Shown here: piece after piece, positions 34,756 to 43,289 of the stretch
Layout: every line of letters starts with the position of its first letter
Numbering within the stretch: position 1 is the stretch's first letter
Assembly: GCA_945905745.1 (NCBI GenBank)
Contig: CAMDQF010000007.1
Location: forward strand, 1-47,900
From: Litorilinea aerophila
GTDB taxonomy: Bacteria; Chloroflexota; Anaerolineae; Caldilineales; Caldilineaceae
Direction: 5' to 3'
DNA: 47,900 bases
The notes under the pieces: model-generated
Databases searched by the model: none
What the model saw: only the letters and a program-made list of their open reading frames with translations
Told to the model about the DNA's origin: nothing
Position numbers and translations under genes: made by a program

Positions 34756-36000
34756 ATGAGCGCTGAATTAATACTAACCCCCGTGCGCCAGCGGGTCTCG
34801 ACTGAAAAAGTGGCGGATGTGCGGGCCGCTGTGCTGGAGGGAATGGCGGCGCTACCCCTCTCGGCGCGGGTGCAGCCGGGAATGCGTGTCTGTGTGGCCG
34901 TGGGCAGTCGGGGCATCTCCTGCTACGCTGAAGTGGTAGGCGCGGTCGTCGAGAGTCTGCTGGATGTGGGCGCAGATCCCTTTCTCGTCCCCGCGATGGG
35001 CAGCCATGGCGCGGCCACCGCCGCAGGCCAGCGGGAGGTGCTGCTGGGCTATGGGATGGGCAAGCTGGGCGTGCCGATTCTGAGCAGTCTGGAAACCGTG
35101 CAGATCGGCACTGCGCCGGACGGGATGCCCATCCTCTGGGATCGCCACGCGGCCGAAGCTGATGCAATCATCCCCGTCAACCGTATCAAAGCTCACACGG
35201 CCTTCCGCGCCCCCTGGGAGAGTGGCCTCTTCAAGATTCTGGCGATTGGCCTGGGCAAACCGGAGGGCGCGGACATCATCCACGCCCACGGCGTCGCCAC
35301 GGCTATGCCCAAAGCCGCCCGCATCGCGATTGCCAGCAAACCGGTCATTGCCGGTGTGGCGATTGTGGAAAACGGCCAACACAACCCGGCCCGTATCGCC
35401 GTCATCCCCGGCGAACGTATCGAGAGCGACGAGCCACCCCTGCTGGAACTGGCAAAACAACTGCAACCGAATCTGCCTTTCGACCCTCTGGACCTGCTGA
35501 TTGTGCAACAGATGGGCAAGGACATCAGCGGCACGGGGATGGACACGAATGTGATCGGGATGTGGCGGCGCAATGCCGGCCCCCGAGAACCGGACTACCG
35601 CTGCATCGCCGTCTTTGAATTAACCCCGGACAGCCACGGCAACGCCTCCGGCATCGGCATGGCCGATCTGGTCCCCCAGCGGCTGGTGGAGCAGGTGGAT
35701 TGGCAGGCGACTTACAAAAATTGTTTGACCGCGCGCAACTTTGCCGGGGCCAAACAGCCCGCCACAATGGCCAACGACCGGGCAGTCATCGCTGCTGGTC
35801 TATCGGGCGTCGACCCCGCTGCGGCCCGTGTCGCGCTGATCAAAAACACATTGGAACTGGGTACCCTTTGGCTCTCGTCCGCGCTGCTGGCGGAAGTGGA
35901 GCGACACTCCGCGCTGGAGGTCATGGGCCCGGCCCAGCCATTGGAATTCGACGCCGCAGACCGGATGATTTTCCCCGTGGCTGATGCGGTGTTGGCCTAA
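34756..36000 (+). CDS. LarA/DUF2088-like protein (lactate racemase-related)
   Basis: 414 residues. The N-terminal half has GMRVCVAVGSRGI, VPAMGSHGAATAAGQ and VNRIKAHTAFRAPWESGLFK, in the order of the nickel-pincer lactate racemase fold, with His in GSHG and Lys-x-His in RIKAHT as candidate catalytic or ligand residues. The length matches the family, but nothing shows that lactate is the substrate. GGAGGAAGGG precedes the ATG. A homopurine/homopyrimidine repeat tract (34666-34740) separates it from prfB. Confidence 0.75.
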   Translation: MSAELILTPVRQRVSTEKVADVRAAVLEGMAALPLSARVQPGMRVCVAVGSRGISCYAEVVGAVVESLLDVGADPFLVPAMGSHGAATAAGQREVLLGYGMGKLGVPILSSLETVQIGTAPDGMPILWDRHAAEADAIIPVNRIKAHTAFRAPWESGLFKILAIGLGKPEGADIIHAHGVATAMPKAARIAIASKPVIAGVAIVENGQHNPARIAVIPGERIESDEPPLLELAKQLQPNLPFDPLDLLIVQQMGKDISGTGMDTNVIGMWRRNAGPREPDYRCIAVFELTPDSHGNASGIGMADLVPQRLVEQVDWQATYKNCLTARNFAGAKQPATMANDRAVIAAGLSGVDPAAARVALIKNTLELGTLWLSSALLAEVERHSALEVMGPAQPLEFDAADRMIFPVADAVLA

Positions 36001-36005
36001 AAATA

Positions 36006-36103
36006 AGGACACGGATTTACACAGATTTGACAGATTTACACGGATTCTTAATCCAACAGAAATCCGTGTAAATCCATCCCATCCGTGGCAATCCGTGTCC
36101 TTC
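36006..36103. repeat. Nested inverted repeat with ATCCGTGT words
   Basis: Outer arms 36006-36018/36091-36103 (13 bp, perfect) and inner arms 36034-36047/36062-36075 (14 bp, perfect). The block ends 35 bp before the HAD gene and resembles the repeat families at 11588 and 40098 in style. Confidence 0.65.
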
Positions 36104-36137
36104 TGTTTGCTTGCTGTCTATTGGAAAGGTCAAAATT

Positions 36138-36833
36138 GTGGAAAAATTCCCCGCAGTCAAAGCGCTCACCTTCGATCTCTTCGGCACTGTGCTGGATTTG
36201 GGCGGCAGCCTGACCCCCTATATCGCCGATTTTTTACAGCGGGAGAGTCCCGACGTGACAGCCGACAAATTCTGGTCCGACTGGCGGGGACGGCAACGGC
36301 TGGAACAGTATCAGGACACAATTATGCTGCTGGGCCACGCCGGCTATCTGGAAACTGTGCGCCGGGCCTGCCATTACGTGCTACGGCTCAACGGCATCGA
36401 CGCCACGCCAACCCGTGTCGATGAACTGATGGGGGCCTGGCAGTTTCTTTCCCCTTTCCCAGAGGTACACGCCGGGCTGGAGCGGCTGAAGGAGCGCTAC
36501 CAACTGGTCGTCCTCTCCAACGGCGATCCCCACTTTCTGGATCATTTGGCGAAGAATCGGGTGGGCTGGTCCTTTGACGCCATCATTTCCGCCACAGACA
36601 ACGGCGCCTTCAAGCCCCATCCCAGCGTCTATCGGCGGGCAGCCCAGGTGCTGGGGCTGGAAGTGGGCGAGTGTCTGATGGTTTCGTCCAACTCCTTCGA
36701 TGCGGTAGGGGCGCGGGCCTGCGGCTATCGTGCCGCCTACGTGGACCGCTACCACCTGCCCGTAGAAGATACACCCTACCAACCCGACGTCACAGTCCCC
36801 GATTTCATCGCCCTGGCCGATGCACTGTTGTAA
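36138..36833 (+). CDS. Haloacid dehalogenase-type HAD hydrolase
   Basis: 231 residues. Nucleophile D13 in LTFDLFGTVLDL, then VVLSNGDPHFL (motif II), a Lys in GAFKPHPSVY (motif III) and VSSNSFDAVGARACGY (motif IV). The SSNSFD form is characteristic of L-2-haloacid dehalogenases, which replace the halogen of short 2-haloacids by hydroxyl. True dehalogenase activity is not proven. GTG 36138 has GGAAAGG upstream. Confidence 0.82.
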   Translation: MEKFPAVKALTFDLFGTVLDLGGSLTPYIADFLQRESPDVTADKFWSDWRGRQRLEQYQDTIMLLGHAGYLETVRRACHYVLRLNGIDATPTRVDELMGAWQFLSPFPEVHAGLERLKERYQLVVLSNGDPHFLDHLAKNRVGWSFDAIISATDNGAFKPHPSVYRRAAQVLGLEVGECLMVSSNSFDAVGARACGYRAAYVDRYHLPVEDTPYQPDVTVPDFIALADALL

Positions 36834-36853
36834 CCCGAACTGACAGTTCGGGT
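36833..36853. terminator. Hairpin at the end of the HAD gene
   Basis: ACCCGAACT and AGTTCGGGT (36833-36841/36845-36853) enclose GAC and begin inside the stop codon. No T-run follows. Confidence 0.5.
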
Positions 36854-36860
36854 ACGAAAA

Positions 36861-36890
36861 TTGTACAAATCCGTTGGAATTTGATACGAT
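36861..36890 (+). promoter_or_regulatory. Promoter of tRNA-Ser
   Basis: TTGTAC (36861-36866), 18-bp spacer, TACGAT (36885-36890), 19 bp before the tRNA. Confidence 0.55.
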
Positions 36891-36909
36891 AGCAACGCAC
36901 AATTGACAG

Positions 36910-36999
36910 GGAGAGGTCGCATAGTCCGGCCGAGTGCGCGCGTCTCGAAAACGCGTAGGGTTTACGCCCTCGTGGGTTCAAATCCCACCCTCTCCGCCA
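36910..36999 (+). tRNA. tRNA-Ser (anticodon CGA)
   Basis: Acceptor arm GGAGAGG (36910-36916) pairs with CCTCTCC (36989-36995). The anticodon stem CGCGT/ACGCG encloses CTCGAAA, giving anticodon CGA for UCG. A long variable arm (GGG-TTTA-CCC type) identifies a class II tRNA, and the T-loop is GTTCAAATC. CCA is encoded at 36997-36999. Confidence 0.95.
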
Positions 37000-37083
37000 C
37001 AGCGCAGGGAAGCCCGGCCGGGAATGGTCGGGCTTCTTTGTTGGAAACCACCAAGACACATAAGCACAAAGAAAAGCCGGCGG

Positions 37084-38541
37084 ATGTCCAGCGCTCTTTT
37101 GGCTCGTCCCCAAGTGAATACAAGCGTGATTGGGCGGCTGGGGTTAAGCGGCTTGGCTTTGCTGTTGCTGGCCTGGCTGCTGGCGACGCTCCCCCTGTCG
37201 CTGGTCGGCCTGCTCATCGGCGGTGTGGGCGGCGGACTGCTCCTCCTGCGCCACCCGTGGCTGGTCTGGCCGGGGATCGCGCTGCTGTTGCCCGCCACCA
37301 GCGCAATGAAAACCGGACCGCTGAGTGTCACCGATCTGCTGCTGGCTGGGACGGTCGCGCTCTGGTTTGCCGATGGGGTGCGCCGCCGTTCCCTCCGTCT
37401 GGACTTTTCACCTCTGGCCGCCTGGATTGTACCCTACCTAGCGGTGCTTCTGCTTTCGGCCTACACAGCAGTCAATTTGACCGAAGCGGCGAGCGAAGTG
37501 ATAAAATGGAGCGAGCTTCTGCTCGTCGTCTGGCTGGTGGGGCAGACGCTGACGCCAGCCCAAAGCCGCTGGCTGGTGCTGGCCCTTCTCGCGGGCGGCG
37601 CCGCCCAGGGACTGCTGGGGGTCTACCAGTTTCTCTTCCGCATCGGGCCAGAACATTTCGTCCTGCTGGGCCGTTTTATGCGGGCCGCGGGCAGCTTTCA
37701 CCAGCCCAATCCATACGCCGGATATTTGGGGCTGACATTGCCGGTGGCGCTCAGTCTGGCCCTGTGGGCTTGGCAACGGGCGGGCGGATTACCAATCCGC
37801 CCTACAATAGCGCTGCTCTATTGCGGGCTGGCCGGGGTGATGGGTGCGGGGCTGTTGGCAAGTTGGAGCCGGGGCGGCTGGCTGGGCGCTGCCGCGGGTG
37901 TGGGTCTGGTGGTGCTGGCCCGCAGTCGACGAATGCTGGTGGCTGGGGTTACGCTTCTGATCGCTCTGCTGCTGTGGGGGGCAATGGGCGGTCTCAGCCC
38001 GGATGTGCTGCCTGCGCCGATTACGGAACGTTTGGCCGATGTACCCGCCTATCTCGGCGTAGGGATTTCCCAGATCGTCGCCCAACCCGTGAATGACGAG
38101 AATTTTTCTGTCATCGAACGGCTGGCCCACTGGCTGGCCGCCGAGCGGATGTGGGAGTCGGCTCCCTGGCTGGGGGTGGGACCGGGCAACTACGCAGCGG
38201 TCTATCCCGAAGTACGCCTGCCTCTGTGGGAGGATGCCCTGGGCCACGCCCACAACATCTACCTGAATGTGTTGGCGGAAAGCGGGTTGATCGGGCTGGC
38301 AGCCTATCTATTGATGTGGGTGGGAATCGTTGGCTGGCTCTGGCGGCGCACCCGGCAGCAGCGTCCGGGCAGTTGGGAACAGGCCCTGCTGATGGGTGTG
38401 CTGGGCGTGGTGGCCCATCTCACAGTCCACCAATTTTTCGACAATTTGTATGTGCAGGGGATACAATTGCAGCTTGCCCTGTGGTTGGGGTCCGCATTAG
38501 CTATTGCCAAACGAATGCCAAACAAGCACTTGGCAGCATAG
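37084..38541 (+). CDS. O-antigen ligase/polymerase family membrane protein
   Basis: 485 residues, about 11-12 membrane helices, with the family signature SFHQPNPYAGYLGLTLPV and GHAHNIYLNVLAESGLIGLA, whose conserved His lies in the large periplasmic loop. Such proteins polymerise or ligate surface polysaccharide from undecaprenyl carriers. The start is placed at ATG 37084, since the longer frame runs through the tRNA. A palindrome (37782-37802) is inserted in frame and encodes GGLPIRP between helices. Confidence 0.85.
   Translation: MSSALLARPQVNTSVIGRLGLSGLALLLLAWLLATLPLSLVGLLIGGVGGGLLLLRHPWLVWPGIALLLPATSAMKTGPLSVTDLLLAGTVALWFADGVRRRSLRLDFSPLAAWIVPYLAVLLLSAYTAVNLTEAASEVIKWSELLLVVWLVGQTLTPAQSRWLVLALLAGGAAQGLLGVYQFLFRIGPEHFVLLGRFMRAAGSFHQPNPYAGYLGLTLPVALSLALWAWQRAGGLPIRPTIALLYCGLAGVMGAGLLASWSRGGWLGAAAGVGLVVLARSRRMLVAGVTLLIALLLWGAMGGLSPDVLPAPITERLADVPAYLGVGISQIVAQPVNDENFSVIERLAHWLAAERMWESAPWLGVGPGNYAAVYPEVRLPLWEDALGHAHNIYLNVLAESGLIGLAAYLLMWVGIVGWLWRRTRQQRPGSWEQALLMGVLGVVAHLTVHQFFDNLYVQGIQLQLALWLGSALAIAKRMPNKHLAA
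37782..37802. repeat. Intragenic palindrome in the O-antigen ligase gene
   Basis: GGGCGGATT-ACC-AATCCGCCC, a perfect 9-bp arm palindrome lying in frame in a predicted loop. Confidence 0.7.
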
Positions 38542-38559
38542 AAACCAACAGGAAATCAC

Positions 38560-39036
38560 ATGCGAGAAAGTCTGTCCAGCGCCATCCCGCTCACCGGGCG
38601 CAAACGCATAGAGGCCAAACGCTTCGTCAAATTCGCGATGGTCGGTGCAGCCGGCGCAGTGACAGACTTCGCCATCCTCAATATCCTGATCCAACTGGCG
38701 GGCTTTCAGGAGTGGCAGGCCAATGCGGTCAGTTTTATTGTAGCGGTGATCCAGAACTTCTTCCTCAACCGGCGCTGGACCTTCCCCGAAAGCCAGAACC
38801 GCCACGCGGGCAAACAGTTGGGTCAGTTCGCACTGGTCAGCCTCATCGGGCTGGCGATCAATATGGCCGTCTTCCTCACCATCCATCACGGCTTCGAGGC
38901 CCAGTGGATCGCGTTCGTGGGCAACGAGCATCTGGGCTTCACCCTCTCCTACAATGTCGCCAAACTCCTCGCCATCGGCGTTGTCCTCTTCTGGAACTTC
39001 GCCGCCAACCGGCTGTGGACGTATAAGGGGTTATAG
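38560..39036 (+). CDS. GtrA-family membrane protein
   Basis: 158 residues, four membrane helices. FVKFAMVGAAGAVTDFAIL, FFLNRRWTF and WNFAANRLWTY are the GtrA signatures. Members are thought to help flip lipid-linked sugars for surface glycan modification. It begins 18 bp after the O-antigen ligase gene, so both likely belong to one envelope-polysaccharide operon. Confidence 0.9.
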   Translation: MRESLSSAIPLTGRKRIEAKRFVKFAMVGAAGAVTDFAILNILIQLAGFQEWQANAVSFIVAVIQNFFLNRRWTFPESQNRHAGKQLGQFALVSLIGLAINMAVFLTIHHGFEAQWIAFVGNEHLGFTLSYNVAKLLAIGVVLFWNFAANRLWTYKGL

Positions 39037-39111
39037 GGGACTGGGGATTGGGGACTGGGGATCGGGTCGATCCAAATTCCCAGTCCCCAATCCCCAGTCT
39101 CCAGTCCCCTA
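39035..39111. repeat. GGGGACTGGGG inverted repeat after gtrA-like gene
   Basis: The left arm (39035-39060) and the right arm (39079-39111) are inverted copies of alternating GGGGACTGGGGATT units, the right arm being one unit longer. It lies between convergent genes and could end both transcripts. Confidence 0.65.
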
Positions 39112-40029
39112 TTTCAACACCCGCTTCGGCACTTTACACACCATCGTAAAAGCCGGGTCGAAGATATTGCCCAGGTCGTATTCCACGCATTGGCCCATCA
39201 GAATATGCGCGCCCACCGGGTCCAGGCCGTAGTCGCTTTGCAGCCAGCGCAGCATTTCCGTAGTGGCGTGCTGCACGCACTGATCCAGCGGGCGGGCGTT
39301 GCCGACGGTAAAAATGTAGTCGGCGTTTTCGCCCCGGGGCCAGCCGATGCGCTTGCCCTTCTGCACGGAAAGGGTCACCTGCACGTCGAAGGAGATTTCG
39401 ATGCCCGTGCCCACAATCTCCCCGTCCCCTTGCACCGCGTGGCCGTCGCCGATGTGAAAGAGCGCGCCTGGGACCAGCACCGGAAAGTAGACGGTCACCC
39501 CTTCCACAAAACCCCGATAGTCCATATTGCCCCCGTGCTGGGCGGAAGTAGCCGTCGAGATCGCTTCACCCCGGGCCGGGGCCACCCCAAAGCAGCCCAC
39601 CATCGGGGCCAGGGGCAGAGAAAACGTGCCCAGGCTCGTCGTCGTGTCGGCCAGGGTGGCTGTGCCCGCCGCGTTGTCGATGTGCCAGATGGCTAACTCA
39701 TCGGACGGACTGCTGGGCCAGGGCAGTTGGGTCACGTAGTCCGGGTCCACCACATTGGCGGCCACCATTTTGCGCGTCCAGCCGGTGGGCCGGCTGGGGG
39801 TCAGCTTGTCCAGGCGCACGACGAGAGTATCCCCCGGCTCGGCCCCCTCCACGTAAAAGGGGCCGGTCATCGGGTTGCCCGGCTCGGTAATGTACGCGCC
39901 GCTGGCGTCCTGGCCGCGGGCGTCTACGGTGGTTGTGACAATTGTGTCCCCGCTCTGGACACGCAGAACGGGCGCGTGGGGACCGATTGTTGTGTGGTAG
40001 TGGGCCGGTTGGAAATGATGGACTGCCAT
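39109..40029 (-). CDS. Acetamidase/formamidase family protein
   Basis: 306 residues, the usual length. Signatures are LRVQSGDTIVTTTVDA near the N-terminus, NPMTGPFYVEGAEPGDTLVV and the GDGHAVQGDGEI segment that carries metal and active-site residues. These enzymes release ammonia from short amides. GGAAAACC precedes the start. It stands alone on the minus strand, convergent with the GtrA gene. Confidence 0.9.
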   Translation of the reverse strand: MAVHHFQPAHYHTTIGPHAPVLRVQSGDTIVTTTVDARGQDASGAYITEPGNPMTGPFYVEGAEPGDTLVVRLDKLTPSRPTGWTRKMVAANVVDPDYVTQLPWPSSPSDELAIWHIDNAAGTATLADTTTSLGTFSLPLAPMVGCFGVAPARGEAISTATSAQHGGNMDYRGFVEGVTVYFPVLVPGALFHIGDGHAVQGDGEIVGTGIEISFDVQVTLSVQKGKRIGWPRGENADYIFTVGNARPLDQCVQHATTEMLRWLQSDYGLDPVGAHILMGQCVEYDLGNIFDPAFTMVCKVPKRVLK

Positions 40030-40097
40030 TTGATGGTTTTCCTTTGCTGATCAAGTGGATGGGGAAGAAACGCAGGCTGAAATAGAATAAGAACTTT

Positions 40098-40434
40098 GAA
40101 CGCAGATTTTCGCAGATGGCCGCAGATTGTGCAGAGAAACAACCACGGAAGAGACAGAATACACGGAAATTCTGTGCTGGTCAGGAGGATGCTGGAATTT
40201 AACGCAGAGGCGCAAAGGCGGAGAGACGCAGAGAATCCCATTGCGGCTGGCAATGCGATTGCTCCCATTCTTTGCCTCTTTGCGTTGAAAATCCATTCCA
40301 CCATCCCGTTGACCAGTACAGAAATTTCTCCTTACCCTCCCCTTCCGTGTCTTTCGTCTATTCCGTGGTTCAGCCAGAGTCAGCAGGCCAGGAATTCACT
40401 CTGCGCAATCTGCGTCCTCTGCGTAATCTGTGTT
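40098..40434. repeat. Large nested palindrome (about 340 bp) of dispersed-repeat words
   Basis: Successive left segments rich in CGCAGATT, CCACGGAA..ACACGG, TTCTGTGCTGGTCA and AACGCAGAGGCGCAAAGG reappear in reverse order as inverted segments (CTTTGCGTT, TGACCAGTACAGAA, CCGTGTC..TTCCGTGG, AATCTGCG). CATTGC/GCAATG forms the tip near 40238-40255. It fills most of the 509-bp gap 40030-40538, which has no gene. Confidence 0.7.
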
Positions 40435-40538
40435 CCTTCTTTCGCCTGGGTTGATTATACCCATTCTCGCCTGTTTCTGCGATCCACCGAAATTGAGGTA
40501 CAATTTTGCTTTGAGCTAACCATCACCCCGGACCTCCC

Positions 40539-41522
40539 ATGCGCCTGGCCGTTCTCGCCGACATCCACGGAAATCTGCCCGCTTTCCAGGCCGTTCTGGC
40601 CGAATTGGAGCGTATCCAGCCCGATGCTGTAGTGGTGAACGGCGATCTGATCAACCCCGTCCCCTACAACGGCGAAATCATCGACTACATTCGCCGGACC
40701 GATTGGGCCGTGGTGCGGGGCAACCACGAATTTTACCTGCTGGATTTCGGCACAGAGCGGGCCATCCCCGGCTCGGACGACCCGGTGCGCTGGGGCAGCC
40801 TGCACTGGCTGGTGCGCAATGTGACCGACGAACAGGCCCGCTTCCTGGCCGCCCTGCCCGACGAGCGCACTCTCTATTTTCCCGCAACCCAACCGATCCG
40901 CATGGCCCACGGCGTGCCTGGACGCAACCGGGTCGGTTTCTACCAGCAGATGCCCGCGGAGAAGATTCTGCTGGAAATCCGCGACCTTCCCCAGCATACG
41001 ATACTCTCTGCCCACACCCACGTCCAGGTGGATCGTCAACTTTCCCTCTCCAATGACAACGACCCCCAGGCCAATCCCCACGGCGAGGACGGCCACTATT
41101 TGCAGCCGAGCAGCCTGGAACGCACGGGCTACTGGCATCTGATAAACCCCGGCAGTGTGGGCCTGCCCCTGGAAAAAGACACCCAGGCCGCCTTCGCCGT
41201 GCTGGAAAGTGTGCCGGAGAGCGTCGAACGGGGCGGCTGGCGGGTGGAGCATCACCGGGTGGAGTACGACCGGCGGCCCGCGCTGGAAGCCTTTTTTACG
41301 AGCGGGCTGATCGAAGTGGGCGGGCCGATTGCCACAATCTTCTATTGGGAGCTGGTCACAGCCGAGCCGGAGATTGTGGACTATTACCGCTGGTGTCACA
41401 AAAACGGCTACGACGCCGACGGCGATCTGACCGGCGCCTTTGCCGCCTACATCCAGGCCACGGCGCGGGATGCCTATGTCCGCCAGAACGATCCCCTCCA
41501 TCGCCGAACACCGGGCCGATGA
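40539..41522 (+). CDS. Metallophosphoesterase, paralog 1
   Basis: 327 residues. LAVLADIHGNLPAF (D-x-H), VVVNGDLINP (GD), VVRGNHEFYLLD (GNHE) and ILSAHTHVQVDRQ (GH-like His pair), followed by NPGSVGLP, are the five calcineurin-like motifs of the two-metal YfcE-type branch. Its C-terminal 90 residues (ELVTAEPEIVDYY) are a family-specific tail shared with paralog 2. No clear ribosome site. The stop overlaps the ATG of paralog 2. Confidence 0.88.
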   Translation: MRLAVLADIHGNLPAFQAVLAELERIQPDAVVVNGDLINPVPYNGEIIDYIRRTDWAVVRGNHEFYLLDFGTERAIPGSDDPVRWGSLHWLVRNVTDEQARFLAALPDERTLYFPATQPIRMAHGVPGRNRVGFYQQMPAEKILLEIRDLPQHTILSAHTHVQVDRQLSLSNDNDPQANPHGEDGHYLQPSSLERTGYWHLINPGSVGLPLEKDTQAAFAVLESVPESVERGGWRVEHHRVEYDRRPALEAFFTSGLIEVGGPIATIFYWELVTAEPEIVDYYRWCHKNGYDADGDLTGAFAAYIQATARDAYVRQNDPLHRRTPGR

Positions 41523-42421
41523 TACCCCTGCTCCGCCTTAGCCGTCTGCGGCTCGCTTTCCTGGGCGACATCCACGGCAACCTGCCCGCACTGGAAGCAG
41601 CGCTGATCCATCTGGACGAAACCCAATCCCCGGACGCCGTCTATCTCCTGGGCGATCTGGTCAACCGCTGCCCCTGGAACGCCGAAGTGATGGATCTGCT
41701 GGGGGAGCGGGGTTGGCCGTCCATCTACGGCAACCACGACCTGATTATCAGCCGCCTGCACACTCCAGAAATCCGCCCACCCTTTGACGAACGCAGCCGC
41801 TTCCCGGTGATGTACTGGACGTGGGATCATCTAACAGCCGAACAGATCGCCACACTCCAGGCGCTGCCTGCGGAGATGACAGTCACCCTGGACGGCGCGC
41901 CCCCCATTCGCCTGCTGCACGGGCTGCCCGGTGATACATTTGTGGGCGTCTACCCGGAGAGCGACGCTGCGGAGATCGCCCGGAAATTCGCAGCTTACAC
42001 CGAGCCGGTCATCATCGGCGGCCACACCCACCGCCCGCTGGACCGACAGATCGGCGGCAAGCACTTCCTCAACCCCGGCAGCATCGGCCTCCCCTACAAC
42101 AGCGATCCCCGGGCCGAATACCTGACCCTCGACCTCCTGCCCGGCACAGAAAACGGTATAGTCGGTCCCCATTGGCAGCCCACTTTCCACCGCATCGAAT
42201 ATGACACCTCCCTAGTCCCCGCCGCCTTTGAGGCTTCGGGGATGCTGGCGGAAGCGGGACCCGTGGCCCAGCTTTATTTGGCTACGGTTCTCAACGGCGA
42301 ACCCTGGGCCAGCGACTTCGGCTATTGGCTGGGTCGGCAGCCGGCATACCAGAACGACATCGACGCCGCGGTGGAGGAGTATCTGAGGAGGCACGGGCCG
42401 GGGCGTTGGGCGTTTGTGTAG
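41519..42421 (+). CDS. Metallophosphoesterase, paralog 2
   Basis: 300 residues with LAFLGDIHGNLPAL, YLLGDLVNR, IYGNHDLI, IIGGHTHRPLD and LNPGSIGLP. It overlaps paralog 1 by 4 nt, and the two arose by tandem duplication. Its last 45 codons (from VLNGEPWASDFGYWL) are duplicated at 43290-43454 beyond the xisHI pair. Confidence 0.88.
   Translation: MIPLLRLSRLRLAFLGDIHGNLPALEAALIHLDETQSPDAVYLLGDLVNRCPWNAEVMDLLGERGWPSIYGNHDLIISRLHTPEIRPPFDERSRFPVMYWTWDHLTAEQIATLQALPAEMTVTLDGAPPIRLLHGLPGDTFVGVYPESDAAEIARKFAAYTEPVIIGGHTHRPLDRQIGGKHFLNPGSIGLPYNSDPRAEYLTLDLLPGTENGIVGPHWQPTFHRIEYDTSLVPAAFEASGMLAEAGPVAQLYLATVLNGEPWASDFGYWLGRQPAYQNDIDAAVEEYLRRHGPGRWAFV
42284..42421 (+). repeat. Direct repeat, left copy (3' end of phosphoesterase 2)
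   Basis: Matches 43290-43410. The first 60 bp carry only a few differences (offset 1006 bp); later positions are more diverged but still code for AVEEYLR. Confidence 0.75.
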
Positions 42422-42521
42422 AGGAAACGAATGCGATCTGTGATATACTCAAAGACACAGGATTCACAGTGCCTGCGGCTGAGATGTGCCTATACTTGAC
42501 ACTTTGAACGGGACGAACCGA

Positions 42522-42938
42522 ATGCCTTCCCTGGATATTTTTCACGAGACTGTCGGCAATGCCCTTGATAAAGATGGGTGGACAATTACCAACAATCCCC
42601 TTTTTCTGCGAATGGGCGCAGATTCGTTTTATATCGATTTTGCCGCTGAGAAGATGATTGCCGCTGAAAAGCAGGGACGCAAAATTGCCGTGGAAGTCAA
42701 GAGTTTTGTTGGCGTCTCTTTTGCCACGGATTTTCATCTTGCCGTCGGTCAATACATGAACTATCGACTTCTCCTCGCCGAAAAGGAAGCCGAAAGAGCA
42801 CTCTATTTGGCTATCCCGCTCGATATTTATACTTCCTTCCTGAAACGTGAGTTTGTGCGCAAGGCCATACAGCAGCACGGGCTTAGATTACTCGTATTTG
42901 ATCCACAAAAGGAGGAAATCCTGGAATGGTACGAATAG
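42522..42938 (+). CDS. xisH: XisH-family protein, PD-(D/E)XK nuclease-like
   Basis: 138 residues matching XisH throughout: LDIFHETVGNALDKDGWTIT, FYIDFAAEKMIAAEKQGRKI, AVEVKSF, YLAIPLDIY. D39 with E58-x-K60 gives the D...E-x-K pattern of the PD-(D/E)XK nuclease fold. In heterocystous cyanobacteria XisH and XisI are needed with recombinase XisF for fdxN-element excision, but no recombinase gene is present here. TATACT at 42444-42449 may be its -10 box. It overlaps xisI by 13 bp. Confidence 0.88.
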   Translation: MPSLDIFHETVGNALDKDGWTITNNPLFLRMGADSFYIDFAAEKMIAAEKQGRKIAVEVKSFVGVSFATDFHLAVGQYMNYRLLLAEKEAERALYLAIPLDIYTSFLKREFVRKAIQQHGLRLLVFDPQKEEILEWYE

Positions 42939-43276
42939 AAGAAGTAAAAACTGAGCAATACCGCCAATACGTAATCGATTTGGTGAAGCGTTATGTGGGC
43001 TATAAGCCTCGCTATGGCGAAGTCGAATTGGAAGCCGTTATGGATCACGAACACGGACACTACGAAGTCATTACGATTGGGTGGGAAAATGACGAACGGG
43101 TGCATGGCTGTCTTCTGCATATCGACCTGAAAGACAATAAATTGTGGATTCAGCACGACGGCACAGATGCGGGTATTGCCAACCTGCTCGTGGAAATGGG
43201 CGTACCCAAAGAGGATATCGTGCTGGGTTTCCAACCTCTCTACAAACGACCTTACACGGGATTTGCTGTCAACTGA
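42926..43276 (+). CDS. xisI: XisI-family protein
   Basis: 116 residues: YRQYVIDLVKRYVGYKPRYG, VHGCLLHIDLKDNKLWIQHD, TDAGIANLLVEMGVPKEDIV and LGFQPLYKRPYTGFAVN are the XisI pattern. GGAGGA lies 10 bp before its ATG inside xisH. It is the usual partner of XisH and probably forms a complex with it. Outside fdxN elements the function of the pair is not known. Confidence 0.9.
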   Translation: MVRIEEVKTEQYRQYVIDLVKRYVGYKPRYGEVELEAVMDHEHGHYEVITIGWENDERVHGCLLHIDLKDNKLWIQHDGTDAGIANLLVEMGVPKEDIVLGFQPLYKRPYTGFAVN

Positions 43277-43289
43277 CGCCAATAGGAAG

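Noticed and set aside
33617..35167. 516-codon minus-strand open frame
   Set aside because: Antisense to prfB and the LarA-like gene; no motif of its own.
36903..38096. 397-codon frame overlapping the tRNA and O-antigen ligase gene
   Set aside because: Starts within the tRNA promoter region and is out of frame with the clear multi-helix membrane protein.
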